Shown piece after piece: positions 1 to 5,249 of a stretch of DNA of 5,888 nucleotides. The position numbers and the translations under genes are program-made. How positions within the stretch are numbered: the first letter of the stretch is position 1; the number at the start of each line of letters is the position of its first letter. The notes below the pieces were generated by a model. The model searched no databases. It saw only the letters and a list, made by a program, of their open reading frames with translations, and was not told the origin of the DNA. The stretch is from Prevotellaceae bacterium (lineage in GTDB: Bacteria; Bacteroidota; Bacteroidia; Bacteroidales; UBA932). Location of the stretch: the NCBI GenBank assembly GCA_031288885.1, contig JAITQP010000211.1, positions 1-5,888 of the forward strand, read 5' to 3'.

Positions 1-180
1 CTGACCTCAACCCGATAGAAAGGGTGTGGTGGCTGATGAGAAAACAGGTAACGCACAACCGGTGGGTGAAAAGCATGCAGGAAAGAGTAGAGGATTTTCT
101 GGAGTGGTGCGCAGCTACGGACAAAGCGAGCATCCAAACCGTTTGCAATTTAATTGAAAAAATTTATTAGACTTAATATA
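1..180 (+). mobile_element. Right (3') end of an IS630-family insertion sequence, truncated by the window edge
   Basis: The segment holds the end of an IS630-type transposase gene followed by about 10 A/T-rich bases. It then switches abruptly to sequence that codes, on the other strand, for a different transposase. IS630 elements insert at TA and duplicate it, and a TA lies at 179-180, exactly where homology to the second transposase stops. I therefore place the element's right end at about 178-180. The left end and the second terminal repeat are outside the window, so the exact boundary is inferred and the terminal repeat could not be checked. Confidence 0.7.
3..170 (+). CDS. IS630-family transposase, C-terminal fragment (55 codons, 5' end outside window)
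   Basis: An open frame enters from the left edge and ends at TAG (168-170). Its first residues are DLNPIERVWWLMRKQVTHNR. This is the conserved C-terminal signature of IS630/Tc1-like DDE transposases (DDE_3 superfamily endonuclease), in which the Glu of the LNPIE box (codon 18-20) is the third acidic catalytic residue. The enzyme cuts and joins the ends of its own element at TA targets. The frame reads without interruption to its stop, so this end of the gene looks intact. Whether the whole transposase is functional cannot be judged here. The stop lies about 10 bp from the inferred end of the element, which is usual for these compact insertion sequences. Confidence 0.85.
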   Translation, partial: DLNPIERVWWLMRKQVTHNRWVKSMQERVEDFLEWCAATDKASIQTVCNLIEKIY

Positions 181-307
181 AAAACTGATTCCAGCAGGAA
201 AAATCCCGCATATCCTTATCGCCGCTGTATTTTTTGGTAATGTGGCAAAATTCGTAGTAGTCCAAAAAATCTACCAGCTGGGAAAAAACATACTTGGATT
301 GATTCAT
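173..307 (-). pseudogene. IS4-type (DUF4372) transposase, N-terminal remnant cut off by the IS630 insertion
   Basis: Reading the - strand from ATG at 305-307 gives 44 residues. They begin MNQSKYVFSQLVDFLDYYEF and later contain YSGDKDMRDFSCWNQFL. This matches the start of IS4-family transposases with an N-terminal DUF4372 domain, whose usual pattern is M-N-x-x-K-Y-V-F-x-Q-L, then Y-x-G-D/N-K, then F-x-C-W-N-Q. A full-length protein runs to several hundred residues and would carry its catalytic DDE core further on. Here homology stops after NQFL at the TA of 179-180. The frame then reads one residue (Tyr) into the neighbouring IS630 element and stops (TAA, 173-175). The gene is therefore broken. 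Its remainder may lie to the left of the IS630 copy, outside the window. The family call rests on recognising this short N-terminus only. Confidence 0.8.
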
Positions 308-443
308 AGCAGGTTGTATTAAACCTGTGAAGTTATCAATTCAAATCGGTGAAATCAAAAATGCTTAATAAATATATGATTTACAATAATTTCAAATGAT
401 TTTCTTATGAAACAACGCAACACTAGTGATTAACCATTAATCA
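308..443. other. A/T-rich gap between the IS4-type remnant and cysS
   Basis: No coding frame was found here. The outer end of the IS4-type element must lie somewhere in this stretch, but with only one end present I cannot locate its terminal inverted repeat. Next to cysS there is a period-7 repeat (429-446: ATTAACC, ATTAATC, ATTA...). It overlaps a small inverted repeat TGATTA/TAATCA (427-432 and 438-443) that directly follows the cysS stop codon. This could act weakly in transcript ending, but it lacks a G/C-rich stem and I do not call it a terminator. Confidence 0.5.
310..327 (-). promoter_or_regulatory. Short hairpin just upstream of the IS4-type transposase start codon
   Basis: On the - strand the sequence CAGGTT-TAATAC-AACCTG forms a 6-bp stem with a 6-nt loop. 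It ends two bases before the ATG of the IS4-type transposase remnant. Several insertion sequences are known to place a stem over the translation start so that read-through transcripts from outside are poorly translated. A similar role is inferred here from position alone. The stem is short and could be chance. Confidence 0.35.
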
Positions 444-1916
444 TTAGCTTACGCTCCACTCAAAACCGTCTTTGGCATCTTTTACGGTAACGCCAAGGTT
501 GGCCAGCTCGTTGCGGATTTTATCGGCGGTGGCAAAGTCTTTACCTGATTTTGCCTGCTGGCGCAGGTTGAGCAAGAGATTTATCAGCTCTGCCGAAAGG
601 TCTTGCCGGTTGTCCGCCGCCTGCGAGTCGTCTTTAATGCCAAGTATATCGGCGGTAATCAAGGTAAAATCGGACTTTAGCGTTTCGATATCGGCGGCGG
701 TGAGCGTTTCCGTTCCGGCTTTTACGGCGTTGATGTTTTTTATCCACTCCGAGATTGCCGCCAGCGCCATTGCCGTGTTCAGGTCGTCGTCGAGCGCGGC
801 GCGGCAGGCGGCAAGCAGGCGCGACACGTCTAAGGAGGACTTGTCCGAGGGCTTGAGCTGCGGGAGGGTTTTTTGGGCGGCAAGCAGGCGCTGCAGGCCT
901 TTTTCGGCGGCTTGCAGCGCCTCGTTGCTAAAGTCGAGCGTGCTGCGGTAGTGCGCCTGCAGGATGAAAAAGCGAATGGTCATGGGGCTGTAGGCCTGCG
1001 TCAGCAGCCGGTGAGCGCCGGTAAAGAGCTCCTCCAGCGTGATGAAGTTGCCCAGCGATTTTCCCATTTTTTGCGCGTTGATGGTAACCATGTTGTTGTG
1101 CACCCACATGCGCGCCGCGTCGTGCCCGCAGGCGGCAACGCTCTGGGCAATTTCGCACTCGTGGTGGGGAAACATCAAGTCCAACCCGCCGCCGTGGATG
1201 TCAAACGTTTCGCCAAGGTACTTTGTGCTCATGGCCGAGCACTCCAAGTGCCACCCGGGAAAGCCAACGCTCCAAGGCGACTCCCAGCGCATAATGTGCT
1301 CGGGGGAGGCTTTTTTCCACAGCGCAAAGTCAGCGGGATTTCGCTTTTCGTCCTGCCCGTCGAGGTCGCGCGTGTTTGCCATCAAATCGCTGAGCACCCT
1401 GCCCGAAAGCTTGCCGTAGGTATGCTTTTTGTTGTACGCCTCCACGTCAAAATACACCGAGCCGTTTACCTCGTAGGCAAATCCGCGCTTCAGGATTTCC
1501 GTCACCATGGCAATTTGCTCCAAGATGTGCCCGCTGGCGTGCGGCTCAATGCTTGGCGGGAGCACGTTCAGCCGCTGCATGGCGTTGTGGTAGCTGTTGG
1601 TGTAGCGCTGGGCTATCTCCATCGGCTCCAGCTGCTCCAGCCGCGCTTTTTTGGCAATTTTGTCCTCGCCCGCGTCTGCGTCGTTTTCGAGGTGCCCCAC
1701 GTCGGTGATGTTGCGCACGTAGCGCACCTTGTAGCCTAAGTAGGCGAGGTAGCGAAACAGCAAATCGAACGTCACCGCCGGCCGCGCGTGCCCCAAGTGC
1801 GGGTCGCCGTACACCGTAGGCCCGCACACGTACATGCCTACGTGGGGCGGGTTAATCGGCTCAAAGGTTTCTTTTTTGCGCGAAAGCGTGTTGTACAGCT
1901 GAAAGGTTGAGCTCAT
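444..1916 (-). CDS. cysS: Cysteinyl-tRNA synthetase (CysRS), 490 aa
   Basis: A class I aminoacyl-tRNA synthetase that joins cysteine to tRNA-Cys using ATP in the cytoplasm; it is normally essential. The N-terminal Rossmann domain carries the HIGH-type motif as HLGH (residues 40-43) within [16 protein letters not shown]. The KMSKS-type loop is KMGKS (283-287). The catalytic-site zinc ligands expected for CysRS are present: Cys31, Cys226 (in [10 protein letters not shown]), His251 and Glu255 (in FPHHECE). From about residue 300 the protein is the helical bundle that binds the tRNA anticodon stem. The length (490) is normal for Bacteroidales and slightly longer than the E. coli enzyme (461). The start ATG (1914-1916) leads straight into the usual [12 protein letters not shown] beginning. 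The gene lies 44 bp after the AAA_14 ATPase gene on the same strand but probably has its own promoter. No T-box leader is present. Confidence 0.98.
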   Translation of the reverse strand: MSSTFQLYNTLSRKKETFEPINPPHVGMYVCGPTVYGDPHLGHARPAVTFDLLFRYLAYLGYKVRYVRNITDVGHLENDADAGEDKIAKKARLEQLEPMEIAQRYTNSYHNAMQRLNVLPPSIEPHASGHILEQIAMVTEILKRGFAYEVNGSVYFDVEAYNKKHTYGKLSGRVLSDLMANTRDLDGQDEKRNPADFALWKKASPEHIMRWESPWSVGFPGWHLECSAMSTKYLGETFDIHGGGLDLMFPHHECEIAQSVAACGHDAARMWVHNNMVTINAQKMGKSLGNFITLEELFTGAHRLLTQAYSPMTIRFFILQAHYRSTLDFSNEALQAAEKGLQRLLAAQKTLPQLKPSDKSSLDVSRLLAACRAALDDDLNTAMALAAISEWIKNINAVKAGTETLTAADIETLKSDFTLITADILGIKDDSQAADNRQDLSAELINLLLNLRQQAKSGKDFATADKIRNELANLGVTVKDAKDGFEWSVS

Positions 1917-1943
1917 GTCGTAAAATGTTTTTGTGATTTTAGT

Positions 1944-1976
1944 GCAAAATTAGATGAAAATCATGAGATTTCCAAG
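1944..1976 (-). promoter_or_regulatory. Probable Bacteroidetes-type promoter of cysS
   Basis: On the - strand TAATTTTGC (1944-1952) fits the -7 consensus TAnnTTTGC. A TTGG (1972-1975) stands 19 bp upstream as a candidate for the -33 element, whose consensus is TTTG at about 19-21 bp. The predicted transcript start is about 20 nt before the cysS ATG. The -33 part falls inside the last codons of the preceding ATPase gene, whose stop is at 1961-1963. Confidence 0.6.
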
Positions 1977-3241
1977 CCGTATCCATCCTCCACTAAGAGC
2001 CACTTCCAAACCGGAATAGCTTGAATGTCTACCCCGTTTTCCGAAAGGGTTGCCTCTTCGTCGTAGGTAACAATTTGGAGGCGTAGCGGAGGGTAGGCTT
2101 CCGCAAGCTTAAGCAGCGCCCTGACTTCCCGCCGTCGGGTGTTTTCGTCGGCTATGCTGTAGGCAACCTGCACGGCTCTCTGCGCTTGGGGGACAAAAAA
2201 ATCCACCTCCACGTTTTTCTGGTAGTAGTAAACTTCGTCGCCGTATTTTCGGTACAAGCTGATGGCGACCATGTTCTCCAGCAGCTTTGCCTCGGGGTTG
2301 AACAAAAAGTTGTTCAACAGCCCGTTGTCAAAAAAATAGCGCTTCTTGAACGTTTCCTTTTCGCTCAGCTTACCTGAAAAGTTTGAAATACCGAACAGCA
2401 GGTAGGCGTCTGAAAGCAGCTGGAGGTAATCGACCAGCGTGTTGCGCGCGGCGGTTGCGCCGGCAGCGTCGAGCACATTTTTTATCCGCGCCAGCGATAG
2501 GGGCTGCATCACGCTCTCCGCCAGCTTGCGAACAAGCACCCTTACGGCATTTTCGTTGCGGATATTGTTGCGCATCACCACATCTCCCAGCAGCACCTTT
2601 TGGTATAGCGAGTTGAGCCAGCTGCGCTTGTCCTTCAGCGTAAAAGTTTCGGCAAAACCGCCATAGCGGAAGTAGTCGGCAAACAGCCGCACGAGCTGCG
2701 TGCGTGCGCTGCCGTACTGCCAATTCCGAGCGGGAGCCACGCCGTGAAACGCGAGGTATTCGCGAAACGAAAACGGAAACACCTCCTTGGCGATAAACCT
2801 CCCGCCAAGCGTGGTGTGCATTTCGCGGCTGAGCATTTTGGCGTTGCTGCCGGTAACAAATACCCTGTACTTGGCGTCGGCAAGGCGTCGGGCAAACTTT
2901 TCCCATCCGGCCACGTTTTGGATTTCATCCAAAAACACCAGCGGCTTGCCGTCGTAAAGCTCGCCGTAGCACTCCAAAAACAGATTGAGCTCGCCGGCTT
3001 GTATGGAGGCTATTCGCTCATCCTCAAAGTTGACGTACAGAACGTCGTGAATGGAGGCCTGCCCCGTTGCCACCAGCTGCTTAATGTGCTGATGCAGCAG
3101 GTAGGATTTTCCGGCGCGGCGAAGCCCCACAAATACGTAGCTGGCGGTAGCCTCCAGCGAAAGCGGGCGCTCCACCAGCTCTACCTTCAAAATATCCTGC
3201 TGGCGCTCTACGATAAGGTCTTTAATGACTTGCTTTTCCAT
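1961..3241 (-). CDS. AAA_14 / DUF4143 family ATPase, 426 aa
   Basis: An ATP-binding protein of the AAA_14 plus DUF4143 architecture, common in Bacteroidetes and archaea. Its cellular role is not established. The N-terminal ATPase domain (about residues 30-160) has Walker A GLRRAGKS (39-46), Walker B LVFLDE (101-106), a sensor-like VTGSNAKML near 129-137 and a conserved GGRF (146-149). The C-terminal DUF4143 region resembles a PD-(D/E)XK nuclease fold, with Glu322 (LLEN), then VEVDF (Asp347) and VQVAYS (358 on). The Glu and Lys usual in the last motif are replaced by Gln358 and Ala360, so nuclease activity is doubtful. I chose ATG at 3239-3241. A TTG eight codons earlier (3263-3265) keeps the frame open but lies within the likely -7 promoter element. 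The gene appears complete, with no signal peptide or membrane segment, and lies between GH31 and cysS. Confidence 0.9.
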   Translation of the reverse strand: MEKQVIKDLIVERQQDILKVELVERPLSLEATASYVFVGLRRAGKSYLLHQHIKQLVATGQASIHDVLYVNFEDERIASIQAGELNLFLECYGELYDGKPLVFLDEIQNVAGWEKFARRLADAKYRVFVTGSNAKMLSREMHTTLGGRFIAKEVFPFSFREYLAFHGVAPARNWQYGSARTQLVRLFADYFRYGGFAETFTLKDKRSWLNSLYQKVLLGDVVMRNNIRNENAVRVLVRKLAESVMQPLSLARIKNVLDAAGATAARNTLVDYLQLLSDAYLLFGISNFSGKLSEKETFKKRYFFDNGLLNNFLFNPEAKLLENMVAISLYRKYGDEVYYYQKNVEVDFFVPQAQRAVQVAYSIADENTRRREVRALLKLAEAYPPLRLQIVTYDEEATLSENGVDIQAIPVWKWLLVEDGYGLEIS

Positions 3242-3262
3242 ATCCGTTGCATTTTGTAGCAA

Positions 3263-3270
3263 CAAAGATA
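3263..3270 (-). promoter_or_regulatory. Probable -7 promoter element of the AAA_14/DUF4143 gene
   Basis: TATCTTTG on the - strand fits the Bacteroidetes -7 consensus TAnnTTTG and stands 21 bp before the chosen ATG. No clear TTTG is found 19-21 bp upstream. That position (about 3290-3295) is instead covered by the near-palindrome TCAATATACTGA on the + strand (3282-3293). A promoter with a weak -33 and a palindromic site over it suggests control by a DNA-binding protein. Confidence 0.5.
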
Positions 3271-3281
3271 TGAATTATTGC

Positions 3282-3293
3282 TCAATATACTGA
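3282..3293. repeat. Second copy of the 12-bp palindromic core (TCAATATACTGA), possible operator
   Basis: This 12-mer differs by one base from the perfect palindrome TCAGTATACTGA at 3315-3326. The centres are 33 bp apart, about three turns of B-DNA, so proteins bound at both would face the same side. It overlaps the expected -33 region of the AAA_14 gene promoter. The operator role is inferred from symmetry, spacing and position. Confidence 0.5.
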
Positions 3294-3303
3294 TAGAAAA
3301 ATC

Positions 3304-3337
3304 CGAAAAATTGTTCAGTATACTGATTAATTTTTCG
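3304..3337. repeat. 34-bp near-perfect palindrome between GH31 and AAA_14 genes (operator and/or terminator)
   Basis: The outer arms are CGAAAAATT (3304-3312) and AATTTTTCG (3329-3337), exact reverse complements. Between them, sharing the same centre, is the self-complementary TCAGTATACTGA (3315-3326). Only the two base pairs formed by 3313-3314 and 3327-3328 do not match. With a one-base bulge the arms extend further into AAAATC and GATTTT. In RNA this would be a long A/U-rich hairpin with U-rich flanks on either strand, and it lies 45 bp after the GH31 stop, so it could end GH31 transcripts. In DNA it lies upstream of the AAA_14 promoter and shares its core with the 3282-3293 copy, which favours a protein-binding site. 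Both readings are compatible. Confidence 0.65.
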
Positions 3338-3381
3338 ATTTTGTGGAACACGCCTCAAAATATGCGCTGTAAATCAACGCA

Positions 3382-4977
3382 CTACTTCAGCCGCTCGAAG
3401 TACAGCAGCCGCTCCAGCGGCACGTCAACGGTTATCGTTTTGCCGCCCTTGTGGATTTTACCCGCATCGTCTTTCCACCGCCCCTTGGGGAGCTTTACCG
3501 TTCGGGTATTTTCATTGGTGGCGATGGGGGCAACCATGTACCTGTCGCCCAGCATAAATTGGTCTTTGCACTCGGCAAATCCTTCGCTCGGAAAGGAGTA
3601 CTCCATGTGGCGCACGATTGGCTCGCCCGTTTTTGCCGCCTCGCGCGCGCAGGCTATGATGTACGCGCCGAACTTTTCGTGCAGCAGCGCCGCATTTTTG
3701 ACAATTTCAAGGTTTTCTTTGCTCAAAATCCGCCACGGGGCAACGGAAAACTGCATCATTGGCATCAGCGCGTGTATTTGCGCCGAGCGCACGATGAGCG
3801 CCTGATCGAACTTCTTTTCATCAATATTCAGGAAGGAGGAGAATTGTCCGCCGCCAACCATGTCGGGGCAGGTGTAGGCGTAGCCCAGCAGTCCGGCGGC
3901 TACCATGTCGGGGATGAGCAGCCGGAGGGCGCCCCACGAGTAGTCCTTGTCGCCCAGCCGCTGCACGAGCGCCTCGCCGCCCATTTTCCAGCCGGCGCGG
4001 TACTCGTTAAACGGAAACTCCAGCCCTATTTTTGCCCACGCAAGCGTGTGGTCAACCGAAATAGCGTCCTCCCGATGGCTGGCTAAGTGGCTGCCGGCGT
4101 AAAAGTTGTTGTCGCCCGCGTCGAACTTAAACCCGTCAACGCCATAGGCCTGCTGCACCTTTTTCAGCTCCGCTACGAAGTAGGCGGCGGCCTCGGGGTT
4201 GGTCAGGTCGTAGCAGGCGCTCTGCCCGTTCCACCAGCTAATCATTGCGGGCTTGCCGCTTTTGTCCTTAATGAGGTAGCCTTTTGCGCTCAGCATCCGG
4301 TACTCGGGGCTGTCGGGCGAAACAAAGGGGCAAACCCAGAGCATCACCCTGAAGCCCATGCTGTGCAGCGCGTCCACCATAGCTTTGGGCGAGGGGAACC
4401 TGTCGGGCTTGAACTCAAAGTTGCCGTAGTATTTTTGCCAGTTGTCGTCAACCATCAGCACGCCGCTTGGGAAACCGTTATCCACAATGCCCTGAGCGTA
4501 GCGGAGAATGTCGGCTTGGTTTTGGTTGTACATCAGCTCAATCCACGTGTTGTACTGCGGCGTGGCGAAAAAGAGCGTATCGGGCAGCTGTCCGCTCGGC
4601 GGAAAATGCTTGCGGCACGCGGCGAGGTAGGCCTCCCGCAGCGTTGCCCCTGCGGCTTCAACGCCTACGCGCCCGTAATCGGAGCGTATCGTAATCCTCT
4701 TTTCCGCAACGCTAAACCGAAACGGGCGGTCGCTCCACACGTACCGCCCCTTGCTGGACAGCAGCAGCGGAACAGTTTGATTGCCGTTGTTCTGCCTCGC
4801 CAAGTCAAACTCCTTTAGCGGCTGCACGTAGGGCATTTGCGCGCCGTAGGCCACCACTCCGCCCCACCAGTACTCCTCGGGTAAAAATTCTACCTCTGAC
4901 ACGTGCTGCGCCGAAGCGCGGCTTAGGAAAAACAAGCTACCGATAAGTAGCACAACAAATTTTCTTGAATATTTCAT
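3382..4977 (-). CDS. Secreted glycoside hydrolase family 31 (GH31) glycosidase, 531 aa
   Basis: A retaining alpha-glycosidase of family GH31, probably periplasmic. The chosen start (ATG, 4975-4977) gives a type I signal peptide: basic n-region MKYSRK, hydrophobic VVLLIGSLFFL and cleavage after ASA (residue 23). There is no lipobox. The N-terminal beta domain includes AYGAQMPY and LLLSSKGRYVWSDRPF. The (beta/alpha)8 barrel starts near YNTWIE (W145). The predicted nucleophile is Asp286 in GFKFDAGD and the predicted acid/base is Asp343 in RLGDKDYSW, followed by CPDMVGGG (Asp372) where many family members have DIGGF. A small C-terminal beta domain ends in LLYFERLK. The FKFDAGD nucleophile box recalls the MYORG/alpha-galactosidase-like branch more than the YicI xylosidases (KTDFGE), so alpha-galactosidase or alpha-glucosidase are both possible; the substrate is not settled. 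No SusC/SusD, sulfatase or other carbohydrate gene is in the window. An in-frame 32-codon upstream extension is rejected because it would bury the signal peptide. Confidence 0.92.
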   Translation of the reverse strand: MKYSRKFVVLLIGSLFFLSRASAQHVSEVEFLPEEYWWGGVVAYGAQMPYVQPLKEFDLARQNNGNQTVPLLLSSKGRYVWSDRPFRFSVAEKRITIRSDYGRVGVEAAGATLREAYLAACRKHFPPSGQLPDTLFFATPQYNTWIELMYNQNQADILRYAQGIVDNGFPSGVLMVDDNWQKYYGNFEFKPDRFPSPKAMVDALHSMGFRVMLWVCPFVSPDSPEYRMLSAKGYLIKDKSGKPAMISWWNGQSACYDLTNPEAAAYFVAELKKVQQAYGVDGFKFDAGDNNFYAGSHLASHREDAISVDHTLAWAKIGLEFPFNEYRAGWKMGGEALVQRLGDKDYSWGALRLLIPDMVAAGLLGYAYTCPDMVGGGQFSSFLNIDEKKFDQALIVRSAQIHALMPMMQFSVAPWRILSKENLEIVKNAALLHEKFGAYIIACAREAAKTGEPIVRHMEYSFPSEGFAECKDQFMLGDRYMVAPIATNENTRTVKLPKGRWKDDAGKIHKGGKTITVDVPLERLLYFERLK

Positions 4978-5182
4978 AATGGTATATTTTTTTTGACGGC
5001 GTAAAGGTAGAAATTTTTTTTTAGTACGTAGCGCGCAATTTTTAGCGTGCAATGTTGGCACAAAAATAGGCATTCTGCAATTTAGCCTCGTAACAAAGAT
5101 AGCTAATTAACAACTTGGGAATGTGGCAAGGGCGTTTTTCTTCGCGAAAAGTGACGAATTTCTGCATTTTTGGGGAATAAAA
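4978..5182. other. Divergent intergenic region upstream of GH31
   Basis: No gene is seen here. Three - strand matches or near-matches to the -7 consensus TAnnTTTG could serve GH31: TACCTTTAC (5001-5009), TATTTTTG (5061-5068) and TATCTTTG (5094-5101). None has a clear TTTG at the right distance, so the GH31 promoter is unresolved and may need an activator. A short direct repeat, TAGCGCGCAAT (5029-5039) and TAGCGTGCAAT (5043-5053), with a period of 14 bp, lies between the first two candidates and could be a regulator site. Confidence 0.45.
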
Positions 5183-5215
5183 TTTGTGCAAGTGAGTTTT
5201 GTATTGTACTTTTGC
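5183..5215 (+). promoter_or_regulatory. Strong Bacteroidetes-type promoter of the right-edge ATPase gene
   Basis: TTTG (5183-5186), a 20-bp spacer, then TACTTTTGC (5207-5215) match the -33/-7 consensus TTTG-N19-21-TAnnTTTGC exactly. Transcription would begin near 5221, about 30 nt before the ATG at 5250. The leader contains no Shine-Dalgarno sequence, which is usual in this phylum. Confidence 0.8.
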
Positions 5216-5249
5216 AAGAAAAGTTGAGCATTTAATACTACAAACTACA

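Noticed and set aside
873..1739. Long + strand open frame (288 codons) opposite cysS
   Set aside because: It is wholly antisense to a clearly recognised cysS, has no family resemblance, and is explained by the G/C-rich codon use of cysS leaving the opposite strand free of stops.
1917..1960. Possible T-box or other leader regulating cysS
   Set aside because: Only 44 bp separate the genes, and a simple promoter accounts for the sequence. There is no room for a T-box structure.
3242..3265. TTG start giving eight extra residues to the AAA_14/DUF4143 ATPase
   Set aside because: The TTG lies within the likely -7 promoter element, and the downstream ATG gives the usual start for the family.
3451..4818. 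Two consecutive + strand open frames (211 and 243 codons) opposite the GH31 gene
   Set aside because: They are antisense to the conserved catalytic barrel of GH31, show no recognisable domain, and have low-complexity, Val/Ala/Gly-rich translations typical of shadow frames.
4978..5073. 32-codon upstream extension of the GH31 reading frame
   Set aside because: It would place a basic, non-conserved stretch before a well-formed signal peptide and would overlap the candidate promoter sequence. The ATG at 4975-4977 is preferred.
5141..5148. TTCGCGAA palindrome in the divergent intergenic region
   Set aside because: Only 8 bp, with no second copy nearby and no clear relation to a promoter element; likely chance.
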